The position numbers were made by a program, and so were the translations under genes. The notes under the pieces were generated by a model. It saw only the letters and a list, made by a program, of their open reading frames with translations, searched no databases and was not told the origin of the DNA. This document shows, in pieces, positions 1-8,408 of a stretch of DNA of 64,000 nt (the stretch's first letter is position 1; each line of letters starts with the position of its first letter). The DNA is from Mesorhizobium sp. ES1-4 (GTDB lineage: Bacteria; Pseudomonadota; Alphaproteobacteria; Rhizobiales; Rhizobiaceae), in NCBI RefSeq assembly GCF_020164745.1, contig NZ_JAIUGV010000014.1, forward strand, positions 62,001-126,000. The letters run 5' to 3'.

Positions 1-172
1 GGCTGCCGTTGGCGGGCGATCTTGGTCATCGTCATTTCCGCCACGACGAGTGCCTCTCCGGGGCGCTGGCTGCGAAGAACACGCGATCATGAAGGCGCTG
101 TTTCGAACCCCCGTCAGGACGTTCCGGGCGCTGATGGGCCGCTCCAGGTGCCGCCGCGCTACCGGCTGTCGC

Positions 173-400
173 TCAGCCTGCCTGGCTGAGTTGCTGGTTA
201 CGTGCCCGCGCAGCGATAAGCAGAGTAGTCTCGTCGGTCATGCCGCTCTGGAAGAGCAGGACAAGGTCAGCTGCAAGCTTCTCGGCTTCCGGTGAACCCG
301 GCTGCACGTGGCCTTCTTCGCATACCTGAACGAAAATCGCTTTGAGGCATTCGAGATCGGAAGGATAGAGAGCCGGATCAATGTTCATGTGATCAATCAT
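173..400 (-). CDS. Small protein of unknown function, 75 aa
   Basis: I do not recognise a named family. The product is a small soluble, mostly helical protein that begins MIDHMNIDP. The start at 400 was chosen because a GGAGG ribosome-binding site lies about 9 nt upstream on the minus strand; the reading frame stays open further upstream, but that part has no coding character. A second ATG at 388 is possible. It stands alone beside the left edge of the window. Confidence 0.6.
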   Translation of the reverse strand: MIDHMNIDPALYPSDLECLKAIFVQVCEEGHVQPGSPEAEKLAADLVLLFQSGMTDETTLLIAARARNQQLSQAG

Positions 401-771
401 CTGGGGCCTCCACTTGGCGGCAGGGGTTGAACGGAAGGACGGTGGAGAATGACTCCCGTTCTCCCGATTGTCATCGAAAACTTTGTGACATCCGGATACA
501 GAATAGCACCACAGTGCCACGACAGGACATGCGCACTGTGAAGCTTTGGATATGAATCCGACGGTGGCGGTATCACCTGCTATATGGAAAGCGGGAAGTC
601 CTGATGCCCAGCCGTATTTAGCTGCCCAAGCAGCGCAGGTCCGGCGTTTATGACTGCAGTTTGCTCCTTGGGACGCAGTAATGCTGTAGATCGAGCCTGT
701 GTCCGATGGGACTATGGTCCATCTTGGAGCCACTCATTAGAAATATATTATTGTCGAAGGGAGAAGGTTTG

Positions 772-1083
772 ATGTCGGCGGAAGCCATCGTCGAAAAATA
801 CATGGCCGCAGCGACAAAGCGTTTCCTCGGCTCATGCGACTCGCTGATCGCCACGCCGGGAGACGAGGGCATCATATTCGAATTCTCAGTCTCAGGAGCG
901 CTTTCGAGGCTGGAAGTCCATACAGGCAACCTCACGCCGACGAAAGTGCGTTCCGCCTTTGTTGAACTTGGGATGGAAATTGGTAGACTAAGCAGGATCC
1001 GCGACGGAAGAGAGCCGCCGCCGGGACGTGGCCGCAAAGGTCAGGCAAACACGGAGAAAACAACGGTTCTCGGGATGGTGTAG
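772..1083 (+). CDS. Protein of unknown function, 103 aa
   Basis: Begins MSAEAIVEKYMAAATKR, preceded by a GGGAGAAGG ribosome-binding site about 5 nt upstream. I see a helical N-terminus, a central beta-rich stretch (residues ~30-60) and a basic C-terminus with a PPPGRGRKG segment. No catalytic motif or membrane segment is visible. An upstream in-frame start at 706 is possible but has no ribosome-binding site. Function unknown. Confidence 0.55.
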   Translation: MSAEAIVEKYMAAATKRFLGSCDSLIATPGDEGIIFEFSVSGALSRLEVHTGNLTPTKVRSAFVELGMEIGRLSRIRDGREPPPGRGRKGQANTEKTTVLGMV

Positions 1084-1130
1084 CGGCCTGTGGACAGGGT
1101 TTCCGGCACGCTTGCTGGCGATGCGCGCGC

Positions 1131-1708
1131 GTGGTTGTCACCGATCTCTCATTGCGAGCGGCAGAACGTGCGATCGAAACAAAGGTCTCGGCGGAGGCCA
1201 GTTTGATGAGCGATGAAGCGAAAGCATTCATGGCGATCGGCGAGGGCTTCACGAGACCCGCTCTCCTCGAGCGTGACATGCAACGCTGCGTTCATCTTAC
1301 CGAACTGGCTGTTCACCTCCTGCCGCTTCAGGATCGGGGGCGCACAACGTTGGGCTCGTGCCTCGCTACGTCCTTTCGAGACAATGATCGACACGGGCAT
1401 ATTCGCCGCGCTATCGATCCTGCTGGGCTTTCCGGAGGGGCTGTCGATACGTCGCGGCGCACAGCCTCTACGGAACCGGGTCGCGAACAATTCGCACATT
1501 TGACAATCTTGGCGAGGTCGCCAAGGCGGTTGAAGATATCGATGCGCTGGCCCTGAATAATGGCCTCGAGTCCATGTGGCGGGCGACGATTGACCGGATG
1601 GAAAGCGAGGAGACCAAGGAGCTTGTTCGCGGCCATGCCGCATTGGTGATGCACCCAATCGGGGAGGAACGGGGAGAGGAACAATGGTCTGAATGGATCA
1701 TTAGATGA
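1131..1708 (+). pseudogene. Decayed reading frame, unidentified
   Basis: This 600-base stretch has no intact gene. Protein-like segments can be read in successive + frames: residues resembling MSDEAKAFMAIGEGF near 1206, IFAALSILLGFPEG near 1400, and a longer segment from about 1442 to the stop at 1708 that includes TFDNLGEVAKAVED and MWRATIDRMESEETKE. The change of frame between them suggests a gene broken by indels. I cannot name the family. Confidence 0.35.
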
Positions 1709-1731
1709 TCCGTTGCATGCTTGCATTTTTT

Positions 1732-1764
1732 GGCAAGATGCCTTAAATATCTTGGCAGATTGCC
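1732..1764 (+). promoter_or_regulatory. Twin palindromic operator of the Xre/RES operon
   Basis: Two copies of the palindrome GGCANNNTGCC (1732-1742 and 1754-1764) lie exactly 22 bp apart, about two helical turns, just upstream of the antitoxin start at 1776. Repeat position and spacing fit autoregulation by the Xre-like antitoxin, as is usual for RES/Xre pairs. The DNA around it is AT-rich (ATTTTTTGG, TTAAATATC). Confidence 0.7.
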
Positions 1765-1775
1765 GGAGACTGAAT

Positions 1776-2219
1776 ATGAGCACCCCTGTCGCACTCCTTG
1801 ACGATGTTGCACGCAAACTCGGCGGAGCGGCTGTGCTTGGAGCCGATGTCAGGTCGCAGGCGGACCTCGCGATGATGGTGCGGCGCCGGCTTCCGCTTGC
1901 TACGCTGAAGGGCTTGTCTCTCGCCGGGCTCAGCGAGCAGGAGATCGAGCGCTTCGTAATTCCGCAACGCACGCGCCGGCATCGCGCGGAGAAGAACGAG
2001 CCTTTGACGGTCGAGGAATCCGACCGAGCCGTACGGCTCGCCCGTATCCAGTCGCTTGCGGAAGAAACCTTCGGAGATCCCGCCAAGGCGAACCGTTGGC
2101 TTCGCAAGGAACTGGCGGAACTGGGCGGTGAAACCCCGCTGACCGTAGCGCAGACCGAGGCGGGCACACGCGTCATCGAGACCATCCTCGGCAAGATCGC
2201 CTGGGGTGCTGCCGCCTGA
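1776..2219 (+). CDS. Antitoxin, Xre/MbcA/ParS family (DUF2384 toxin-binding domain)
   Basis: 147-residue antitoxin of the RES/Xre type II system. The N-terminal two thirds form a helical Xre-like DNA-binding region with DLAMMVRRRLPLATLKGL. The C-terminal part has the toxin-binding DUF2384 pattern: ESDRAVRLARI, EETFGDPAKANRWL and TEAGTRVIETILGKI. The start at 1776 follows CCGGAGAC; an upstream start at 1713 would run through the twin operator and is unlikely. The stop overlaps the toxin start by one base, so the pair is translationally coupled. Confidence 0.9.
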   Translation: MSTPVALLDDVARKLGGAAVLGADVRSQADLAMMVRRRLPLATLKGLSLAGLSEQEIERFVIPQRTRRHRAEKNEPLTVEESDRAVRLARIQSLAEETFGDPAKANRWLRKELAELGGETPLTVAQTEAGTRVIETILGKIAWGAAA

Positions 2220-2683
2220 TGCGGCTGTGGCGGCTTTCCAGCCTGCAATTCGCGGAAGCCATGGATGGTGGCTACGGGTTGCTGTTCAATGGGCGTTGGA
2301 ACACCGTCGGCCGCCCGGTGACCTATACGGCCACGTCGCCATCGCTTTGCGTCCTTGAAAAGCTTGTCCATGTCGAGGATCCGGCATTGCTGCCGGCACT
2401 TTCAATTGTGGCCTATGACGTCCCCGACGAAACGCCGAGCGCTCGACGAGCCTTGTCCGATCTGCCTGATGACTGGCGCCGCAGAGAAGCAGACACTCAG
2501 CGGATGGGCGACGAATGGCTGGTCGGGCTTGAACACGCGCTTCTGTTCGTCCCGTCAGCGATCGTTCCGGTGGCCGGTAGCCCGGACTGGAACATCATCG
2601 TCAATCACCGCCATCCCGCGGCAGCGGCACTCAAGATCGAGCGGATCGAAGCTTTTGAACTGGATGTCCGGTTGCTCGGGTAA
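2219..2683 (+). CDS. RES-domain toxin (NAD+-degrading type II toxin)
   Basis: 154-residue RES-family toxin. Known members (ParT, MbcT, Res) degrade NAD+ or use it to modify a target. Visible family features are an early Arg in FNGRWNTVGRPVTYTA, a Glu in VLEKLVH, and the C-terminal DWNIIVNHRHP, which matches the usual W-N-x-x-x-N-x-x-H-P. Length is normal. It overlaps its antitoxin gene by one base (TGATG) and is probably made only in complex with it. Confidence 0.9.
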   Translation: MRLWRLSSLQFAEAMDGGYGLLFNGRWNTVGRPVTYTATSPSLCVLEKLVHVEDPALLPALSIVAYDVPDETPSARRALSDLPDDWRRREADTQRMGDEWLVGLEHALLFVPSAIVPVAGSPDWNIIVNHRHPAAAALKIERIEAFELDVRLLG

Positions 2684-2880
2684 CTGTGGGAATACGAATT
2701 AACAATAATCAATGGTTTAGTTCCATAAGATAGATTATGCGACTTTCATAAGTAAAAGACAGTATTTCTTAGTCTCATAAAGTGTGAATGGCGCTTTCTG
2801 GAGGCCTTGTTAATTGTAATCGAGAGGCAAGGCGATCAGTGTTGCAGCGATCGGCTTACTCTAATTCTTAGTTCGACAGC

Positions 2881-3130
2881 TCTCTCCGTTACTCCGCCAC
2901 GTGGAATCGGAATTCCGTCTCCGCTGGTAGTGACGATACTCACGCGGCTTCATCATCCGCGTCGGTAATACGCGAAACAAGGCGCGCCAAACACGCCCCG
3001 CGACTTTGACGCGGACTTTTGGCGCACCGCTCGGACCAACGCGAAACGCATTCGATGTGATGACGCCGTGGGAATTTGGCGTCAGGACTAATGGCAAGGA
3101 AGTCAAGCCGTTGTCTTTCGCAACGAACGC
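2881..3130. repeat. Dispersed ~250-bp repeat, copy 1
   Basis: Bases 2881-3130 closely match 7743-7997 in the same orientation. Shared blocks include GGAATCGGAATTCCGTCTCC, GTAGTGACGATACTC, GACTTTGACGCGGAC and ATGACGCCGTGGGAATTTGG. Read on +, both copies end with a coding-like FDVMTPWEFGV segment, so the family may descend from the 3' end of a gene. No transposase is attached. The two copies bracket the methyltransferase block. The rest of 2684-3180 is AT-rich and shows no gene. Confidence 0.8.
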
Positions 3131-3181
3131 GATGATCTGGAGAAAGCCTCTTTCCACCAGCAGATAGTTTTGTCTAAACAG

Positions 3182-4510
3182 TTACAGTGGAAACTTCTTG
3201 TAATGTTGAGTCATCCGGCGTCCAATCCAGCGCATAACATTGACCGACATCGAGTTACCAATGCATTTGTAGCGCGCGTTGTCGGTCATGACGGCACCGT
3301 TTACATCCACCGCAGTCCATCCTTCAGGGAATCCCATAAGCCGCTCACATTCGGTTGGAAGCAATTCTCGCACAACGAGGCGGTCCCAATCGATCGTTTC
3401 AAGATTGAACGGGTGGCCATCGTCATGATCGGCAGCCGCGACGTACGCGACGCTCGGCACACGGTTGGTGCCCGAGGCCTGTGAACGCAGGGTGGGAATA
3501 ACAGTCGTGGATGCCGCCTGGCTTCGCGCTTTCGCGCTCTGGCCCGCCATGAAGGCTATCGGTCCCCGATATCCGGCGAGTTCTTGAGCGCGTGGTCCAG
3601 GAACACCGGCAGTGGCTTTGATCTTCCTGAGGCTGACCTCAGGACGTAGTTCTTCACATTCCTCGTCAAAGAGTACTTCGCGAGGGTCGACGCCGGCAGA
3701 TCCATGTCCAACACGAGCGAGAGCGTAGACCCGCTCACGTCGGTTGGGCTTGCCGAAATATTGCGCGTCGAGGAGGCGCCAGGCCACGTCGCCGTCCGGC
3801 CCTGATACATAACCAGCGTTGGCGAATCGTCCGTCTGGCGGGACGACCGCTGCTCCGCCTGCCGTCGCAATGCGCCCAAGGAGGTAGCCAAATCCATTCT
3901 GATCGTCATTCAAGACACCCTTTACGTTTTCCCAAAGAACCCATTTCAATCCGTTGATGCGCTTCATTCTCTCGATGAGATCGATGAAACCGAACATCGC
4001 CGCGCTGCGATGGTCGAGCAGTCCAGCCTTCGATCCGGCGGCCGAGAACGCTTGACAAGGTGACCCACCCTCGAGCAGGTCGATTTCGCCCAGTTCTTCC
4101 AGATCTGCGTCCGTGATGTACCAGATGTCCCCAAAGTTGGGCGTCTTGCCATTGATGGGATAGGTGGTCCGCGAGCGTCTGGCGACGATATGTTCTCTGT
4201 TGTCGCGCTCCTTCTCCAGCATTTCCCAGTGCTTTTCGTGGCTTGGGGCTTTGATCCGTGTCGGCGCGCGCGACTGTCCCGCTCCCTTCGCGTGCCCGCT
4301 TTCAATCCGGTGCGCCAACGCGTACATCTCGTCGGCCATCAGATCGGGATCGGTGGTAGGATGGTACTTGGGAGTCGTGGCCCCACATCGCGCCGCCAAA
4401 ACCGCGCAAGCGTCCGGATCGTAGTCAGCGTAGCCCGCGAACGTCCAACCCAGTTCCTTCCACGCGACTGTTGCCGCGCTGATACCGCTGAAAGTTGAGA
4501 ATACACGCAA
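3182..4510 (-). CDS. DNA (cytosine-5-)-methyltransferase, phage type
   Basis: C5-cytosine methyltransferase that transfers a methyl group from AdoMet to cytosine in a specific DNA site. Motif I VFSTFSGISAATVAW is at the N-terminus, motif IV GGSPCQAFS holds the catalytic Cys, motif VI is WENVKGV, motif VIII is RRERVYALA, and motif X is GNSMSVNVM near the end. I chose the TTG at 4510 (product begins MRVFSTFSG) because GGAGGT lies 6 nt upstream; a longer frame from 4561 lacks such a site. A long insert between motifs I and IV is typical of phage and plasmid orphan enzymes. No cognate restriction gene is adjacent. Confidence 0.88.
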   Translation of the reverse strand: MRVFSTFSGISAATVAWKELGWTFAGYADYDPDACAVLAARCGATTPKYHPTTDPDLMADEMYALAHRIESGHAKGAGQSRAPTRIKAPSHEKHWEMLEKERDNREHIVARRSRTTYPINGKTPNFGDIWYITDADLEELGEIDLLEGGSPCQAFSAAGSKAGLLDHRSAAMFGFIDLIERMKRINGLKWVLWENVKGVLNDDQNGFGYLLGRIATAGGAAVVPPDGRFANAGYVSGPDGDVAWRLLDAQYFGKPNRRERVYALARVGHGSAGVDPREVLFDEECEELRPEVSLRKIKATAGVPGPRAQELAGYRGPIAFMAGQSAKARSQAASTTVIPTLRSQASGTNRVPSVAYVAAADHDDGHPFNLETIDWDRLVVRELLPTECERLMGFPEGWTAVDVNGAVMTDNARYKCIGNSMSVNVMRWIGRRMTQHYKKFPL

Positions 4511-4695
4511 GATAATACCTCCGGCTGACGGCCCTTCCGGCCGCAGCTCCAATAGCCGCAATCCAGGTTAGAAGACGTATCGACTCGGTCAGGTCGCAGG
4601 CAGAATCTCGGGCCTGGCCCTTACCGAACCGGGTACGACGTCATGGCGATGGGCCAGCACCGGCGGCCAAAGCCGCCGATTGTGCTCCGCGTCAG

Positions 4696-6882
4696 TCACG
4701 CCATCGCGGCGATGTCCTCGGAGCAAGCGCGCGAGCGCAGTGCGGCAAGGTTCAGCCGCCCTGGTTTTACCCGTCGCGGAACCTTGAGGGCCGCCGCCAG
4801 ATCGATCTCCGAGCCCGTCAGGGCGCGCATGATCGAAGCGCCGACCGCGTGTGCCATGCTGGGCGGAAACGCGTTGGCGATCTGGCGAAATACCTGCAGG
4901 TCGCTTCCCTTGAATTCCCAATCGGCGGGAAAATCCTGGATGCGGGCCATCATTCCCAAGGTCAGCCTTGGCTTGTAGCCGGCAGGAGTATCAGCCCCCG
5001 GAGCGGTCTTGGCCCGCCCGCTGGGATTGACGCCGAGTTTGAGCCAACTCTGGCGCGATTTGTCCTGGGCAAGATCGATGCCCTGTTTATTTTGACTGCC
5101 GCCGATCAATGTCGGCGCGTAGCCGTCCGCTCCCTTGGCCCATTCATTCACATGGGGCCATCCTTCCGTCGCCATGAGGTCGCGTAGCGCCTCTCCCACA
5201 GTTGGCGCTGTCGTATCCAACGGCCTTGGCCAACGGAACCGATGCATGATGCCCGGCTGGAAGCCGACCAGAATTGCTCTTCGGCGCTTCTGTGGCAGCC
5301 CGAAATCGGGTCCTTGAAGAATACGCCACTCGGCGTCGTAGCCAAGGCTTGTCAGTTGTGAAAGGATCCGCAGCCTGTTCACGCTGTTGGAGACATGCAA
5401 TGCACCGGTGACGTTCTCCAGCATGACCGCCTTGGGCCGCAACTGGCGCACGAGGCGGAGTGCTTCCGGAAACAGGTCGCGCTCATCATGCGCGCCACGG
5501 CGCTCGCCGGCAGACGAATAGGGTTGGCAAGGCACTCCCCCGGCAAGCAGGTCGACGCCTTCACAGGCAGAGAGATCCAGGCCACGCAGGTCCGCGTGCA
5601 CGACCGGCCATTTTGGACCGTTGGCCTGGAGAGTGGCAACGGCATCCCGATCGATCTCGACGAGACCGACATGGTGGAAGCCGGCCGCTTCCAGTCCCAG
5701 GGCTTGCCCACCCGCACCGGCACAGATCTCGAGCACGGTTCGCATTCCACCACCTTCGGCCCGCACGCGCCCCGGTTGAGCGTCTGTGTCGAGCGGGACA
5801 TCTCCCGCTTCGCGCATGCGTGTGGTCGCCGATTCCGGACGAGTATCTTCATCGTGGCCAAACGCCCAGGCCAGATGCCAGACCAGATCATGGTCGAAGT
5901 CCAGCACTGTGGTGAGCGGCCGCTGGTAGTGCACCTCCACGAAAACCTCGCCTGCCCCGATCCGGCGCAGCGCGGCATCAACTTTCATCCAGCTGCCACG
6001 ACCGGGTAGCGCGCCAGACGGCCCCTTGCGCGTCACGAAATTCGCCCCTGCGATGGCTGGGAGCTGTGCAAGGAGCTCGCCAGCATCTTTGGCGAGTCTC
6101 GAAACACGAATCGTCTCGAAATCGGCAACTGATTTGGATCTGTCGAATTCCGACAGCATGATCACCTCATTGGTCAACGTCTCGAGCGACGAAAGCCATG
6201 ATGTGGCGGCGCTCCGTGCAATGCGAGCCGCCGCATTCTTCAGGTCACGCGTTCTGCTCTCGTCAAGCAAGCCTTCGTTCGCGGCGCGCGCAAGCGCAAT
6301 GTCCCGCTTGAGACCACGGAACTCCTTGGCCTGCAGGCTGCGACCCGCCTCAATCATCCTGACGGCTTCGTCGCGCACTTCTTCGGACTGGGCGGCGAGA
6401 TCAAGCAGCACGGTGACGGCGACGCCCTTTTCTACAAAGAGTTGCCGCCGGGTGCCGAGCGTCTCGGCCAGCCGCACGTAGCGAGCCACGTCGCGACGGG
6501 GGATCTGGCACTCGCTCGCGAGAAACGCCGATACTTCCTTCGCCGAAAGATTCTCGGTGAGGTTCGCCCAGAGATCGCCGATACGGAAGGCTTCCTTCGC
6601 CTGCATCGCGCGCCAGCGCGAAACCTTGTCCTTGGCCCGGCTGAGTTCACGTCCGTAAAGTGCCTCAATCTGGCGTCGGTCTTCGTCGAGAGCGTCATCG
6701 TCAAGTAGCTCAACGATAGGAGCGTCTTCATCATCGCCCAAGTTACCGTCGACGATTTCTTCCTCAGTGACCTCGATCGGCGGGATGGTGTCGCCCAAGT
6801 CCAAATGTGGCGTTGCCTCATTGGCTTCGGTCTCACCGCTGTCACCCTCAGTCCACGCGGACCTATCTTCCGTCGGTTCCAT
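4696..6882 (-). CDS. C5-cytosine methyltransferase fused to a large N-terminal region
   Basis: A 728-residue protein. From about residue 380 it is a Dcm-type methyltransferase: motif I EICAGAGGQALGLEAAGF, motif IV GGVPCQPYSSAG with the catalytic Cys, motif VI LENV, motif VIII QKRRRAILVGF, and motif X IANAFPPSMAHAV. The first ~120 residues are very acidic. Residues ~90-380 are helical with a DNA-binding look (LSAKEVSAFLASECQIPRRD) and resemble ParB/DUF3102-type plasmid proteins, which I cannot confirm. The start at 6882 follows AGGGGG. An internal ATG at 5745 after GGTGGTGG could also start a methyltransferase-only product. It lies 185 nt upstream of the second methyltransferase on the same strand. 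Confidence 0.85.
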   Translation of the reverse strand: MEPTEDRSAWTEGDSGETEANEATPHLDLGDTIPPIEVTEEEIVDGNLGDDEDAPIVELLDDDALDEDRRQIEALYGRELSRAKDKVSRWRAMQAKEAFRIGDLWANLTENLSAKEVSAFLASECQIPRRDVARYVRLAETLGTRRQLFVEKGVAVTVLLDLAAQSEEVRDEAVRMIEAGRSLQAKEFRGLKRDIALARAANEGLLDESRTRDLKNAAARIARSAATSWLSSLETLTNEVIMLSEFDRSKSVADFETIRVSRLAKDAGELLAQLPAIAGANFVTRKGPSGALPGRGSWMKVDAALRRIGAGEVFVEVHYQRPLTTVLDFDHDLVWHLAWAFGHDEDTRPESATTRMREAGDVPLDTDAQPGRVRAEGGGMRTVLEICAGAGGQALGLEAAGFHHVGLVEIDRDAVATLQANGPKWPVVHADLRGLDLSACEGVDLLAGGVPCQPYSSAGERRGAHDERDLFPEALRLVRQLRPKAVMLENVTGALHVSNSVNRLRILSQLTSLGYDAEWRILQGPDFGLPQKRRRAILVGFQPGIMHRFRWPRPLDTTAPTVGEALRDLMATEGWPHVNEWAKGADGYAPTLIGGSQNKQGIDLAQDKSRQSWLKLGVNPSGRAKTAPGADTPAGYKPRLTLGMMARIQDFPADWEFKGSDLQVFRQIANAFPPSMAHAVGASIMRALTGSEIDLAAALKVPRRVKPGRLNLAALRSRACSEDIAAMA

Positions 6883-7378
6883 CTTTTGCCCCCTTCCTTG
6901 AACAACCCTGCCCCGCTCATAGGCGAGAAGAATTTGAGAACTGGTGAGGTCGATCGCTAAAAGGCGATCGATATGACGGGATATTCCTGTTCGCGCAGAT
7001 GACGCAGGGGCAACTCGGAAGATGACAGCGGGCCGACGACAACTGAGCCGTGACGCGCACGATCTCCTAGCTTGAAGGCTTGTCGGATCTGTCAGATCGA
7101 TGATCCCGTGAGACTTCGATAACGCCATCACCCGACCCCGCGATTGAGGCGGAAATGAACTGTTGTACCCTCGCGGACAGATGCCCGCAGCACGCCATGG
7201 CACGCAGGTCCTCGGCCTCACACCTTCCCAACGCGGATAAAGTTCTCCGTGCGTCATGATAGGTCATGATAAATTGCGTTTGACACCTTTCGGTTACATG
7301 CCGCCGAGAAGCCCTTTGTCGCTTGCATGCCGGATCGGCAACCTCGATCTCGTAGTGAGCGTATCGAAGTGACCGGAG
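6883..7378. other. Intergenic region upstream of the methyltransferase operon
   Basis: About 500 bases without a convincing gene. The methyltransferase frame stays open on the minus strand up to 7257, but that extension (Arg/Cys/Pro-rich, no ribosome-binding site) does not look coding. The divergent start at 7379 means both promoters should lie here; I see no strong -35/-10 pair. Confidence 0.4.
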
Positions 7379-7705
7379 ATGAGCATGCCGAGGCCAGCAC
7401 ATGCCGCAAACAGCGAACAACAACGTCGGCAGCGGCGCTATCGCGCTCGCCTCCGCGCGACCGGGCAACCGGAGGCATCCGCGGTCGATGTCGCAGTCGC
7501 CGCTGCCGTTGCCGCCTATGCCGATAGAGCGGCGCTCGATCCGTCTCTCGATACAACGGCTCTCAGGCGTATCCTGCGAGATGCCGTCGACAGGCTCGCC
7601 GATGCCGGCTGTGACCCCCATCAGGCACGCCTAAAAGTCATCCGCCGCGCGGGACGTTTTGGTCGTTCGGTCCCGCCAGGCCTCGATGAAGATTCTGGGA
7701 AATGA
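7379..7705 (+). CDS. Arg/Ala-rich protein of unknown function, 108 aa
   Basis: Begins MSMPRPAHAANSEQQRRQRR after CCGGAG. The N-terminus is basic and helical (RRQRRYRARLRATGQPEAS), followed by an Ala-rich helix and a C-terminal segment DPHQARLKVIRRAGRFG. The composition suggests a nucleic-acid-binding or regulatory protein, but no family is recognised. It is divergent from the methyltransferases and lies just left of repeat copy 2. Confidence 0.65.
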   Translation: MSMPRPAHAANSEQQRRQRRYRARLRATGQPEASAVDVAVAAAVAAYADRAALDPSLDTTALRRILRDAVDRLADAGCDPHQARLKVIRRAGRFGRSVPPGLDEDSGK

Positions 7706-7742
7706 CGGCGTTCTCGCCCGAAGAGCACCTTCAGCCGATCAT

Positions 7743-7997
7743 GCTCTCCCCGTTACTCTATTATGGGGAATCGGAATTCCGTCTCCGGCGGTAGTGACGA
7801 TACTCGCGCGGCTTCATCGCCCCGCGCCGGCAGTACCCGGAAGAAGACACGCCAAACACGCCCTTTGACTTTGACGCGGACGGTTTTGGAGCGTCGCTGG
7901 GACTAACCAGAAACGCGTTCGATGTGATGACGCCGTGGGAATTTGGCGTCAGGATTAACGGCAGGCAAGTCAGAGCCGTTCTCTTTCGCAACGAACG
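7743..7997. repeat. Dispersed ~250-bp repeat, copy 2
   Basis: Direct repeat partner of 2881-3130. The conserved part runs from CTCTCC..GTTACTC to TTTCGCAACGAACG. The + strand frame ending TPWEFGVRINGRQVRA stops at 8001, just before the next gene, which suggests a decayed coding origin. Confidence 0.8.
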
Positions 7998-8009
7998 TTA
8001 AGGAAATGA

Positions 8010-8318
8010 ATGATGCAACCGGGTGCTGGTGGAGGAATGATGGACGTGCCTGGTTGCGGCAACATCTTCGGCGATTTCGGTGGGTCCGATCGGGATTGCG
8101 CACTCGCCAAGGCCGACACTGCCAGCAGGATCGTTCTCGCAATTGAGGCGTCTCGATTGATGGACGAGGAGGCAGCCACCCTGACCGGCTTCGAACGAGA
8201 TCAGATGCGGTGCGTAGTCCGCGGGCGGGTGGTTGACGGCATATCGGCCGAAAGATTGCAGGCGGCGCTGGAGGCACTCGAGGTTTGGCAAAGGGGACGA
8301 GCGTTATTTGCAGGATGA
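8010..8318 (+). CDS. HTH_37 / Xre-like small regulator, 102 aa
   Basis: Matches the pattern of the HigA2-like HTH_37 group: GNIFGDFGGSDRDCALAKAD, then ASRIVLAIEA and GFERDQMRCVVRGRVVDGIS, ending in the helix ERLQAALEALE. The helix-turn-helix is atypical because a Glu-rich segment (LMDEEAATLTGF) replaces the usual LTQAEAAxLLG. The start follows AAGGAA. Related domains occur in the genes at 12526-12756 and 12756-13766. No toxin gene is adjacent. Confidence 0.6.
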   Translation: MMQPGAGGGMMDVPGCGNIFGDFGGSDRDCALAKADTASRIVLAIEASRLMDEEAATLTGFERDQMRCVVRGRVVDGISAERLQAALEALEVWQRGRALFAG

Positions 8319-8408
8319 AGACCAAGCCCCAGCGTGGAGGAACGGGTGGACAAGGGACGGATTGGCTCTGTTCGGCTTCCACCAACTTTTCGGGAATTCG
8401 CGGGCGGT

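Noticed and set aside
1328-2371. Long minus-strand open frame opposite the Xre/RES pair
   Set aside because: Arg/Ser/Pro-rich shadow of the strong + strand antitoxin and toxin genes, with no ribosome-binding site or family pattern.
7761-7991. Minus-strand open frame inside repeat copy 2 (and its partner in copy 1)
   Set aside because: Both repeat copies keep a minus frame, but the + strand tail is equally conserved; conservation is at the DNA level, so no gene is called.
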